NCBI GenBank assembly: GCA_964430565.1
Contig: CAYSFD010000027.1
Coordinates: 62,001 to 126,000, forward strand
Direction of reading: 5' to 3'
From: VBDM01 sp964430565
GTDB taxonomy: Bacteria > Pseudomonadota > Gammaproteobacteria > Burkholderiales > SG8-39
DNA: 64,000 nt
Of this stretch, positions 8,567 to 17,014 are shown one piece after another. Under the pieces are notes generated by a model. The model saw only the letters and a list, made by a program, of their open reading frames with translations. It had not been told where the DNA came from and did not search any database. A program made the position numbers and the translations under genes. The number at the start of each line of letters is the position of its first letter. Position 1 is the stretch's first letter.

Positions 8567-9924
8567 ACAGCTCTGCCTCCGGATTTTTTCAGCAAGGCGT
8601 AGAAGAATCCGTCGCTTTCGGCGCTGGGCAAAAGCTGGCCCTCGGGATGCTGTGCACGTTGGGGGAGAGGCGCCCTGTCCGTTTCTTCTTTTGCGTCCAA
8701 GCGCGCGAGACCCGGAAGCGGCTGCGTCTCAGCGTCCGGGTGACGCAGGAGAAATTCGCGCACCACACAGCCATTCTCCTCCGGAAACACCGAGCAGGTT
8801 GTGTACAGTAATTTACCATCGGGCGCGAGCACTCGCCACGAAGCGTCGAGCAGCTCACCCTGGGTGCGGGCAAACCCGGGCACATCAGCCCTGCGTCGCA
8901 GCCACTTGATGTCAGGGTGGCGCCGCACCACGCCCGATGCGGAGCAGGGCGCATCCAGAAGAATCCGATCGAACGGCCGCGCCCCCCAGAAGCCCTCCGG
9001 TTTGCGGCAATCGCCGACCACGACTTCGGCCACGAGCTTCAGACGGGAGAGATTTTCAGCGATACGCCGCGCGCGGGCTTTGTCCGCGTCCACTGCGAGG
9101 AGTTCGCATTGAGCGAGTTCGAGTATGTGTCCGGTCTTGCCCCCGGGCGCAGCGCAGGCATCCAGAACGCGCATCCCGTCACGAACGTCCAGAAGCGGCG
9201 CTGCCCGTTGCGCTCCGGCATCCTGGACCGAGACTTCACCTGCAGCGAACCCGGGGAGGCGCTCCACGCGGCAAGGCTTCACGAGCAGCAACGCTTCCTC
9301 GCCCAGCGGCCTCGCCGGAATTCCAGCTCGATCGAGCTTTTCCAAATACGCGCCCACCGAGAGTCGTCGCTGGTTGACCCGGAGCACCATGGGCGGATGG
9401 CGATTCGCTTCCGAGATCACGGCTTGCCACTCCTGCGGATACGCCGCACGCAACAAGTCGATCCACCACTGAGGGTGACGATAGCGGCCGGGCTCGGTCG
9501 CCTCGATTGCCGAAAGCAGCTCGTGCGCGCGGCGCTGGAAGCTGCGCATCACCGCGTTGACCAAGCCCTTCGCTCGCGAGCGCCCCAGTAACGCAGCAGC
9601 CTCAACCGCCTGATGAACGACCGCATGCGCGGCGTGTGGCCGCGCCGCGAGTTCCGCAATGGCGGCGAGCAGCAGCCCGCGCAATGGGGAATCGTTGAGA
9701 GGCTTGTCGAGGAGTCGTTCGAGGGCCGAGTCGACGACGCCGTAGGCGCGGAGTGTGTTATAGCAAAGATCCTGCGCTGCAGCGGCAAATGCCTGTGCCG
9801 AATCTCGGCGTTTCATATCGCCGAGGGCCGCGTTCAAGCTTTCCCCGTCGAGCACCCGCCCGATCACTTCGGCGGTGGCAACGAAGGCTCGTGCAAGCGT
9901 GGGGCTGGCGTAAGCGGTCGACAA
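8563..9924 (-). CDS. rsmB: 16S rRNA (cytosine-967-C5)-methyltransferase RsmB
   Basis: A 453-residue rRNA methyltransferase. An N-terminal NusB-like helical domain (1-150) leads into a Rossmann methyltransferase with the SAM loop LDACAAPGGKTGHI. The two catalytic cysteines of the RsmB/NSUN class are present, in LLDAPCSASGVVRRHPDI and YTTCSVFPEENG. The first start in frame is a TTG; only CTG/TTG starts are available in the N-terminal segment. A TATAAT (minus strand, 9955-9960) sits about 30 bases upstream, so rsmB may have its own promoter and a very short leader. Fmt lies just upstream, as is common. Confidence 0.95.
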   Translation of the reverse strand: MSTAYASPTLARAFVATAEVIGRVLDGESLNAALGDMKRRDSAQAFAAAAQDLCYNTLRAYGVVDSALERLLDKPLNDSPLRGLLLAAIAELAARPHAAHAVVHQAVEAAALLGRSRAKGLVNAVMRSFQRRAHELLSAIEATEPGRYRHPQWWIDLLRAAYPQEWQAVISEANRHPPMVLRVNQRRLSVGAYLEKLDRAGIPARPLGEEALLLVKPCRVERLPGFAAGEVSVQDAGAQRAAPLLDVRDGMRVLDACAAPGGKTGHILELAQCELLAVDADKARARRIAENLSRLKLVAEVVVGDCRKPEGFWGARPFDRILLDAPCSASGVVRRHPDIKWLRRRADVPGFARTQGELLDASWRVLAPDGKLLYTTCSVFPEENGCVVREFLLRHPDAETQPLPGLARLDAKEETDRAPLPQRAQHPEGQLLPSAESDGFFYALLKKSGGRAV

Positions 9925-9988
9925 GAGCAGCGCAAGGTTACGGGCGTTGCCTGCATTATAGACGCGGTGCGCCGCACACTCGTAGCCT

Positions 9989-10915
9989 CTAGACTTCGAA
10001 CCGATCTCCAGTGGAAATCTGGAATCCTCGCAGGAAGTCAGCCGCGGTCAAACGCCTCCCGCCGGAACGTTGCAGCTCGGTAACCGATAGGGCGCCTTCG
10101 CCGCAAGCGACGAACAGACCGTTCGCATCTGCCTTGAGCACTTCACCCGGCGTACCTTGCCCCGGGGCGGTGGTGCACCGCCAGATTTTGAGGTCGACGC
10201 CCCGCAGGCGCGCGGTTGCGCACGGCGACGGATTAAGCGCGCGGACTTTGCAGCACACTGCGAGCGCGCGTTCTCGCCAGTCCAGGCTGGACTCCCGCCC
10301 ATCGAGTTTTGGCGCATACGTCACGCCTTCGGCACCCTGCGGAATTGGGCTGAGCCGACCGGCTTCGAGCGCGCTCAGAGCCTGCACGACAAGCCTCCCG
10401 CCAAGCTGCGCGAGCCGGTCATGGAGCGAGCCCGCTGTATCGTCGGCCGAGATCGGAATTGATTCGCGCAGTAGGACCGGACCCGTGTCTAGCCCCGCGT
10501 CCATTTGCATGATGGATACCCCGGTTTCCCTATCACCGGCGAGCAACGCCCTTTGAATGGGCGCCGCGCCGCGCCAGCGCGGCAACAGCGACGCATGAAC
10601 GTTCACCCCACCGTAGCGCGGGATATCGAGCACAGCCTGCGGCAGGATCAGGCCGTAAGCAGCAACCACGATTGCGTCTGGCCGACGCTGTTTGAGTTCC
10701 TCCTGCACGCGCGGGTCCTTGAGGCTCTCGGGTTGCTCAATCTGGACGCCGTGCGCCGCGGCGAGCCGCTTGACGGCCGGCGCAGCCGGCTTCAGACCGC
10801 GGCCTGCAGGACGATCGGGCCGAGTCAGCACGCCGATCACGCGGTGGGGAGATTCGAAGAGCGCCTCGAGCGACCGGGCTGCGAATTCTGGCGTACCTGC
10901 AAATACGACGTTCAA
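9989..10915 (-). CDS. fmt: Methionyl-tRNA formyltransferase
   Basis: A 308-residue enzyme that formylates initiator Met-tRNA using 10-formyl-tetrahydrofolate. The N-terminal formyltransferase domain begins VFAGTPEFAA and carries the folate/catalytic segment HASLLPRWRGAAPIQ, with the catalytic Asp in the following MDAGLDTGPVL. The C-terminal OB-like domain ends the protein. Length equals the bacterial norm. It lies 67 bases downstream of def, the classic pairing, since deformylase later removes the formyl group. Confidence 0.97.
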   Translation of the reverse strand: MNVVFAGTPEFAARSLEALFESPHRVIGVLTRPDRPAGRGLKPAAPAVKRLAAAHGVQIEQPESLKDPRVQEELKQRRPDAIVVAAYGLILPQAVLDIPRYGGVNVHASLLPRWRGAAPIQRALLAGDRETGVSIMQMDAGLDTGPVLLRESIPISADDTAGSLHDRLAQLGGRLVVQALSALEAGRLSPIPQGAEGVTYAPKLDGRESSLDWRERALAVCCKVRALNPSPCATARLRGVDLKIWRCTTAPGQGTPGEVLKADANGLFVACGEGALSVTELQRSGGRRLTAADFLRGFQISTGDRFEV

Positions 10916-10982
10916 GAGGAAGCCAGAAAGAATTCAGGCTTGAAGTCGCGTGGCATGAACGCGGACCAACCGCGACCCTCCC

Positions 10983-11486
10983 TTAGGCTGTCTTGCGCAG
11001 CTGCTTTTGAAGTCTGGCTTTGATGCGCTTTTGCTTAAGCCGCGAAAGATAGTCGACGAAAACCTTGCCCTCCAGGTGGTCCAACTCGTGCTGAATACAC
11101 ACCGCCAGCGTTTTTTCGGCCTCAAGGGTGAACGTTTTTCCGTCGAGGCCCAGTGCGCGTACCGTCACGCGCTCGGCGCGCTCAACCGGTTCGAAGATAC
11201 CCGGAACCGAAAGACATCCTTCCTCGCAATACTGGATGCCTTCTCGAGCGATAATCTCCGGGTTGATCAGCACCAAGAGTTGATCACGAGTCTCGGAGGA
11301 ATCAATGACGATCACACGTTTGTGCACGTCGACCTGAGTCGCAGCGAGCCCCACCCCGGGTGCGAAGTACATCGTTTCGGCCATGTTGCGCACTAGTGTG
11401 CGAATCGAATCGTCGACCTCGCTCACTGGAACGGCCTTCTTATGGAGCCTCGGATCGGGGTAGCGGAGGATGTCTAGCAGCACCAT
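10983..11486 (-). CDS. def: Peptide deformylase
   Basis: A 167-residue metalloenzyme that removes N-formyl groups from nascent proteins. All three motifs are intact: GVGLAATQ (44-51), EGCLSVPG (89-96, metal-binding Cys) and HELDH (133-137, two metal His and catalytic Glu). I start at the ATG giving MVLLDILRYPDPRL, the usual N-terminus; a TTG four codons earlier is less likely. No strong ribosome site is visible. It opens the minus-strand run def-fmt-rsmB and is divergent from the LysM gene. Confidence 0.96.
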   Translation of the reverse strand: MVLLDILRYPDPRLHKKAVPVSEVDDSIRTLVRNMAETMYFAPGVGLAATQVDVHKRVIVIDSSETRDQLLVLINPEIIAREGIQYCEEGCLSVPGIFEPVERAERVTVRALGLDGKTFTLEAEKTLAVCIQHELDHLEGKVFVDYLSRLKQKRIKARLQKQLRKTA

Positions 11487-11597
11487 AAATACTTGCAAAT
11501 TGAAAGAATTAGAGGCAGAATTTAATGCGACCTGTAACTAGCGTACCGCACCAGCCAACATAGGGACAGCCGCGGGTAAATCCAGACGAGGGCGGTC

Positions 11598-12677
11598 ATG
11601 CAAAAGTCTATCACAGCTGTCTTGGCGCTCGTCCTTTCAGGCGCGGCGCCAGTGATGCTCGCCCAGGGCGATCTGGCGGTACGTGACAACGCCCCGGATC
11701 GCTATGTCGTCCAGAGAGGCGACACGCTTTGGAGCATCGCAAGTAAGTTCCTCAACGATCAGTGGCGCTGGCCGGAAATCTGGCGCATGAATCAGGCGCA
11801 GATCAGGAATCCACACCTCATCGCCCCCGGCGACGTGCTCGTTCTCGATCGCAGCGTATCGCCGCCGCAATTGCGAATCGGAGAGGCGCCGGCCGCTGCC
11901 GCTCCGATTCAGGCCGGCTCAGTGAAGCTTTCGCCGCGCATCTACACTGACTCGTTATCCGCTCAAGCAATCCCCACAATTTCACCCAAGGCGATCGAGC
12001 CGTTTCTGACGCAACCCCTCATCATCGAAGAAGGCGGCCTCGACAAGGCTCCGCGCATTATTGCCGTGGAGGAGAATCGGGTGAATATCGGACAAGGCAA
12101 CGTGGCCTACGTCAGCGGTTTTGGAAATGCTGACACGCCGGTCTGGCAGGTCTACCGTGCCGGAAGCCCACTTGTCGATCCTGACAGCCAGAAGACCCTC
12201 GGGTTTGAGGCGGTGTACCTCGGTACTGCGCGCGTCACGCGAAGCGGCGAGCCGGCCACGGTCGAGATACTCAATTCCAAGAAGGAAATCTCCGCCGGGG
12301 ATCGACTCATTCCGGCGCCCCCGCCCACCATTCCCCAGTACGTGCCCCGTGCGCCCAGCGGCGCGGTGAACGGCCGCATCATCGGGCTATACGATGCCTT
12401 CACCACGAGCGTAGGCGGGCGAGACTCGATCATTTCCATCAATAAGGGCATCCGCGATGGCCTGGAGCTCGGCCACGTCCTTGCCGTATATCGCAATGTC
12501 GTGATCCACGATCAGAAGGATTACCTGAAATCGCGTGACCGCTCCCAGCCCATTCAACTTCCCCCCGAGCGGTACGGCCTCGTGTTTGTCTTCCGCACGT
12601 TCGCGACGGTCTCCTATGCGCTGGTCATGGAGAGCTCGCGGCCGATCCAGGCGGGAGATCTCATACAGAATCCCTGA
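11598..12677 (+). CDS. Exported LysM-domain protein
   Basis: A 359-residue protein with a signal peptide (cleavage near VMLAQG, residue 23) and one LysM domain (36-84, from RYVVQRGDTLWSIA through HLIAPGDVLVL) that binds peptidoglycan glycan. The remaining 270 residues match the conserved partner family always found beside dprA in betaproteobacteria; they contain no recognised catalytic motif. It is probably periplasmic and cell-wall associated. Only a weak GAGGG precedes the ATG. dprA follows 41 bases later. The link to DNA uptake is contextual only. Confidence 0.87.
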   Translation: MQKSITAVLALVLSGAAPVMLAQGDLAVRDNAPDRYVVQRGDTLWSIASKFLNDQWRWPEIWRMNQAQIRNPHLIAPGDVLVLDRSVSPPQLRIGEAPAAAAPIQAGSVKLSPRIYTDSLSAQAIPTISPKAIEPFLTQPLIIEEGGLDKAPRIIAVEENRVNIGQGNVAYVSGFGNADTPVWQVYRAGSPLVDPDSQKTLGFEAVYLGTARVTRSGEPATVEILNSKKEISAGDRLIPAPPPTIPQYVPRAPSGAVNGRIIGLYDAFTTSVGGRDSIISINKGIRDGLELGHVLAVYRNVVIHDQKDYLKSRDRSQPIQLPPERYGLVFVFRTFATVSYALVMESSRPIQAGDLIQNP

Positions 12678-12718
12678 GCAAGCTTGAGGGCGCGGCACTT
12701 TCGCCGAGATGCTCACGC

Positions 12719-13792
12719 ATGAGCGATGCGGGCGAACTGGCCGCATGGATCGAGTTGAGCCTGGTTCCTGGCCTCGGTGGCCAGGGCTTTCGATCTCTGC
12801 TATCGAACTTCGGCCTCCCCACGCAAATATTGAGCGCAACGCGATCGCAACTGCGTCGCGTTGTTCCCGAGGCCCTGGCCTCCCGAATCCTCGAGCGACG
12901 CTCCAGCCCCGAAATCGAAGCGGCGCTCCAATGGGCGGCCCGACCCGGCCACGCGGTGCTTACCCTTGCCGACGTCGAATACCCGAAGCAGCTGCTGGAA
13001 ATCGCCGACCCGCCGGTCTTACTTTATGTCGCGGGCAACGTGAAACTCGTATGCTCCTTGGCGCTCGCAGTAGTCGGCAGCCGAAACGCCACGCCTCAGG
13101 GGCTGAGGAACGCGCAGAGCTTCGCGCGGGCGTTCAGCGAGGCTGGCTTCGCCATTGTCAGCGGCCTTGCTCTCGGTGTGGACAGCGCCGCGCATATGGG
13201 TGGACTGGAGGGACGTGGCTCCACGGTCGCCGTGTTGGGTACAGGCATAGACATTATCTATCCGAGGCGAAGCGAGTCTCTCGCGCAGGAAATCTCTTTG
13301 CGAGGCGCACTCGTGTCCGAATTTGCGCTCGGTACACCGCCCGCCGCGGGAAATTTTCCGCGCCGCAACCGCCTTATCTCCGGTCTTGCACGCGGCTGCC
13401 TCGTTGTCGAGGCGGCGCTCGATTCGGGCTCACTCATCACTGCCCGCCTTGCAGCAGAGCAAGGCCGTGAAGTGTTCGCAATTCCGGGCTCGATCCATTC
13501 GCCGCTTTCCAAGGGTTGTCATGCGCTCATCAAACAGGGCGCGAAGCTCGTTGAGGCCGCGCAGGATGTGCTCGAGGAACTCGGTGCTGCGTGGGCCCCC
13601 GCGCCTAGATCGGTGGAATCCGAGACGGGACACGACTTGCTCGACAAGATGGGCTTCGACCCGTGCGATATTGATAGCCTGATTTCGCGCAGCGGTTTGA
13701 CAACCGAAGTCGTATCAGCCATTTTGCTGGAACTGGAGCTAGAAGGAAGAATCGCCAGCCTCCCCGGAGGTTTGTATCAACGTATTTCCTGA
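12719..13792 (+). CDS. dprA: DNA processing protein DprA
   Basis: A 357-residue DprA/Smf protein that loads RecA onto incoming single-stranded DNA in natural transformation. An N-terminal SAM-like region (1-70) precedes the Rossmann core with VVGSRNAT (118-125), SGLALGVDSAAH (148-159), VAVLGTGIDIIYP (170-182) and FPRRNR (213-218), then a C-terminal winged-helix DML1-like domain (about 290-357). Length is normal and all motifs are intact. The ATG used follows a plausible leader after the LysM gene. smg starts 13 bases downstream. Confidence 0.96.
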   Translation: MSDAGELAAWIELSLVPGLGGQGFRSLLSNFGLPTQILSATRSQLRRVVPEALASRILERRSSPEIEAALQWAARPGHAVLTLADVEYPKQLLEIADPPVLLYVAGNVKLVCSLALAVVGSRNATPQGLRNAQSFARAFSEAGFAIVSGLALGVDSAAHMGGLEGRGSTVAVLGTGIDIIYPRRSESLAQEISLRGALVSEFALGTPPAAGNFPRRNRLISGLARGCLVVEAALDSGSLITARLAAEQGREVFAIPGSIHSPLSKGCHALIKQGAKLVEAAQDVLEELGAAWAPAPRSVESETGHDLLDKMGFDPCDIDSLISRSGLTTEVVSAILLELELEGRIASLPGGLYQRIS

Positions 13793-13805
13793 GGATTGAT
13801 CGCGA

Positions 13806-14264
13806 ATGTTCGACATACTCGTATATCTCTTCGAAAGTTATTACAAGATCGAAACCTACCCCGACCAGGGTACACTCGAGCGCAAGCTCCACGCAGCCGG
13901 ATTTGAGAACGAAGATATCCACGATGCGTTGGACTGGCTGAACACCCTCACGCCCTTGGCCGGCGACGGCCTTCCAGAGTCGCTCGACGCGCGATTCTCT
14001 TTCAGGGGATACACTGCTGACGAAGCTGCGAAACTCTCCTTGGAAAGCCGGGGCTTCATTGCGTTTCTTGAGAGTGCGAAAATCCTCTCGCCGTTGCTGC
14101 GCGAATTGATCATCGAGCGCGTCATGGTTTTGCCAGACGAAATCGTCGGTCTCGAAAAACTTAAGGTGATTGTGCTCATGGTACTTTGGACACGCCGAGG
14201 CAACGTCGACGCTCTTGTTTTGGACGAGCTGATTTCAGACGGCGAAAAGCGCCGGGTGCACTAG
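13806..14264 (+). CDS. smg: Smg family protein (DUF494)
   Basis: A 152-residue all-helical protein of the Smg/DUF494 family, conserved next to dprA in beta- and gammaproteobacteria. It opens MFDILVYLFESYY, the family signature, followed by an acidic helical region with DIHDALDWL. Its molecular role is not established. Position between dprA and topB is the usual one. Confidence 0.93.
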   Translation: MFDILVYLFESYYKIETYPDQGTLERKLHAAGFENEDIHDALDWLNTLTPLAGDGLPESLDARFSFRGYTADEAAKLSLESRGFIAFLESAKILSPLLRELIIERVMVLPDEIVGLEKLKVIVLMVLWTRRGNVDALVLDELISDGEKRRVH

Positions 14265-14416
14265 CACTAGTAACTGCTTCGCGCTCGGGCGAGCGGTTGA
14301 TTCTGACGGGCAGCCGTTTCTTGCTTCACGTTCCGATTACACTTATCATTCTGCGCTTCGCGTAGAGACGATTCCACGCCGAGTCGTCCGCTTTCTGGAA
14401 AATCACTTCCTTTCTT

Positions 14417-16999
14417 GTGGCCAAGAAGCTTGTCATTGCCGAAAAACCTTCCGTCGCGAACGATGTCGCTCGCGCTTTGGGCGGTTTTACGCGTCACGGT
14501 GACTACTTCGAGAGTCGGGACTATGTGCTTTCCTCGGCGATCGGCCATCTGCTGGAACTCATTCCGCCTGAAGGAGTAGAGGTGAAGCGCGGCAAGTGGT
14601 CTTTTGCCCATTTACCCGTGATTCCGCCGCATTTCGATCTACAGCCGATTGAGCGAGGTGAGGAGCGCCTGAAACTTCTTGTGAAGCTCCTAAAGCGCAA
14701 GGACGTAACCGGCATCATCAACGCATGTGATGCGGGTCGTGAGGGCGAGCTTATTTTTCGTTATATCGTTCAGCACGCAAGCAACAAGAAACCCATCGAG
14801 CGCCTATGGTTGCAATCGATGACGCAGGGCGCGATCCAGGAAGGTTTCGAGCAACTGCGTGCCGACCGTGAGTTACTTCCCCTCGCCGACGCCGCTGTGT
14901 GTCGCTCTGAATCCGATTGGTTGATTGGAATAAACGGCACGCGTGCCATGACCGCTTTCAATTCAAAGGAAGGCGGTTTTTATAAGACCACTGTGGGCCG
15001 CGTGCAAACGCCGACCCTGGCCATCCTAGTGGAGCGCGAGGAACGCATACGCAGTTTCCTGCCACGCGACTACTGGGAGATCCACGCGACATTTGCCGCC
15101 GAGGCTGGTGAGTACGCCGGCCGTTGGATTGAGCAAAACTTTAAAAAAACAGACGACGGCGAGGCGAAGCCAGAGCGGCTGTGGGACGCGAAGCGAGCCG
15201 CGGCAATTCGGGAGAGGTGCGCTGGAAAGCCTGGATTCGCGACCGAGGAGGCGAAGGCAGCATCGCAGCTTTCGCCTCTGCTCTACGACCTGACGAGCTT
15301 GCAGCGTGAAGCGAACGGCCGTTTTGGCTTTTCGGCAAAGACGACGCTCTCGCTTGCCCAGGCTCTATATGAACGACATAAGGTCCTCACCTATCCGAGA
15401 ACCGATTCGCGCGCGCTACCTGAAGACTATGCCGCGACGGTGACGAAAACGCTGGACGCCTTCGCGGGGCGCCGGACCTCTGCATATGCGCGGCACGCCT
15501 CGAGGATCCTCAAGAAGGGTTGGGTCAAACCCCAAAAGCGGATCTTCGACAACAAGAAGATCTCCGACCACTTCGCAATCATCCCAACGGGTCAGACGGC
15601 ACCGCATCTCTCGGAAGCGGAAGGAAAGCTCTACGATCTGGTTGTAAAGCGTTTTCTTGCCGTTTTCTTTCCGGCAGCTGAGTACCTCGTCACCTCGCGG
15701 GTCACCCGCATTGAAGACGAAGCCTTCAAGACGGAGGGCCGGGTGCTGACCCAAGCCGGCTGGCTCGAAGTCTACGGAAAGGAAGCTCAGTCCGAAGAGG
15801 CCGCGACGCTGGTGCCGATCAAGAACGGGGAAAAAGTCCAGACGCTTGCGGTCGAGGCGCGCGCCTACCAGACCAAGCCTCCGGCGCGCTTCACCGAGGC
15901 TACGCTGCTCTCGGCAATGGAAGGCGCCGGAAAACTCGTCGAGGACGAGGATCTGCGTGAGGCAATGGGCGAAAAGGGTCTCGGCACTCCTGCTACCCGT
16001 GCGCAAGTCATCGAAGGCTTGATCTACGAAGACTACCTGCATCGTAACGGGCGGGAGCTTCAGCCAACGCCGAAGGCATCGTCGCTCCTTTTCGCGCTAC
16101 GTCATTTTGGGGTGACCGAGCTGTGCTCTCCGGAGCTCACTGGAAACTGGGAGTTCAAGCTGAAGCAAATGGAGCGCGGCGATCTTCGGCGCAGCGAATT
16201 CATGCACGACATCGTCGAACTCACCCGCGAGATGGTTTCACGAATCAAGCGTGGCGACATTCCCGAAACCGCGTTCCTCACTCTCAAGATCTCTTGCCCG
16301 AAGTGCGGGGGCAAGGTGCAGGAGAACTATCGCAAGTTCAAGTGCCAGAACTGCGAGTTTTCGATCTGGAAAGTGGTCTCGAGCCGGGAGTTCTCGCCGG
16401 AGGAGATCGAGACGCTCATCGTCAAACACTCGATAGGTCCGCTCACCGGTTTCCGCAGCCGGGCCGGCAAACCGTTTGCCGCAATGGTGCGCCTTTCCTC
16501 GGATTTTCGCGCCGAGTTCGATTTTGGGACACAGACAGGCGCTGATGGAGTCGTCGAAAAAGTGGATTTTTCAAACCAGACTCCGCTCGGTCCCTGCCCG
16601 AAGTGCCGCGCTCGTGTGTTCGAGCACTCGATGGCATACGTCTGCGAGAATAGCGTTGGACCGACGCGAAGCTGTGACTTCCGTTCTGGACGGATCATTC
16701 TTCAGCGACCCATCGAGATCGAACAGATACAGAAACTGCTTGCTACGGGCAAGACCGATCTTTTGCATCGGTTCATTTCCCGAAAAGGCAGGCCGTTCTC
16801 GGCGTTCCTTGTGCGCGGTGCCGACGGGAAAGTCGGATTTGAGTTCGCGCCCCGCGCTGCGAAAACCACTCCGCGCCCGCCGGGGAAGGTCGCGGCAACC
16901 GAACCGGTCTCAAAGGCAAAGCCGGAACTCAGACCCAAGACGCGTGCCACGCGAACGACCGCGCGCGCGCGGAATACTCGAAGTACGAAGGCGGCCTGA
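14417..16999 (+). CDS. topB: DNA topoisomerase III
   Basis: An 860-residue type IA topoisomerase. The Toprim domain begins LVIAEKPSVA and has its acidic DxD-type site in NACDAGREGE. The catalytic Tyr lies in LTYPRTDS (about residue 326). The C-terminal third carries zinc-ribbon-like segments with CPKCGG...CQNC (about 626-645) and CPKCRARVF (about 726), then a basic Arg/Thr/Ala-rich tail that should bind DNA. It is about 200 residues longer than E. coli TopB, the excess being this tail. The start is a GTG giving MAKKLVIAEKPS; no better ATG exists. It converges on gyrB with a 15-base gap. Confidence 0.95.
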   Translation: MAKKLVIAEKPSVANDVARALGGFTRHGDYFESRDYVLSSAIGHLLELIPPEGVEVKRGKWSFAHLPVIPPHFDLQPIERGEERLKLLVKLLKRKDVTGIINACDAGREGELIFRYIVQHASNKKPIERLWLQSMTQGAIQEGFEQLRADRELLPLADAAVCRSESDWLIGINGTRAMTAFNSKEGGFYKTTVGRVQTPTLAILVEREERIRSFLPRDYWEIHATFAAEAGEYAGRWIEQNFKKTDDGEAKPERLWDAKRAAAIRERCAGKPGFATEEAKAASQLSPLLYDLTSLQREANGRFGFSAKTTLSLAQALYERHKVLTYPRTDSRALPEDYAATVTKTLDAFAGRRTSAYARHASRILKKGWVKPQKRIFDNKKISDHFAIIPTGQTAPHLSEAEGKLYDLVVKRFLAVFFPAAEYLVTSRVTRIEDEAFKTEGRVLTQAGWLEVYGKEAQSEEAATLVPIKNGEKVQTLAVEARAYQTKPPARFTEATLLSAMEGAGKLVEDEDLREAMGEKGLGTPATRAQVIEGLIYEDYLHRNGRELQPTPKASSLLFALRHFGVTELCSPELTGNWEFKLKQMERGDLRRSEFMHDIVELTREMVSRIKRGDIPETAFLTLKISCPKCGGKVQENYRKFKCQNCEFSIWKVVSSREFSPEEIETLIVKHSIGPLTGFRSRAGKPFAAMVRLSSDFRAEFDFGTQTGADGVVEKVDFSNQTPLGPCPKCRARVFEHSMAYVCENSVGPTRSCDFRSGRIILQRPIEIEQIQKLLATGKTDLLHRFISRKGRPFSAFLVRGADGKVGFEFAPRAAKTTPRPPGKVAATEPVSKAKPELRPKTRATRTTARARNTRSTKAA

Positions 17000-17014
17000 G
17001 GAACAGCGCCTGCC

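Noticed and set aside
17000..17014. Possible terminator in the topB-gyrB gap
   Set aside because: Only a weak TGAGG/CCTCA pairing spans the 15-base gap, too small to claim.
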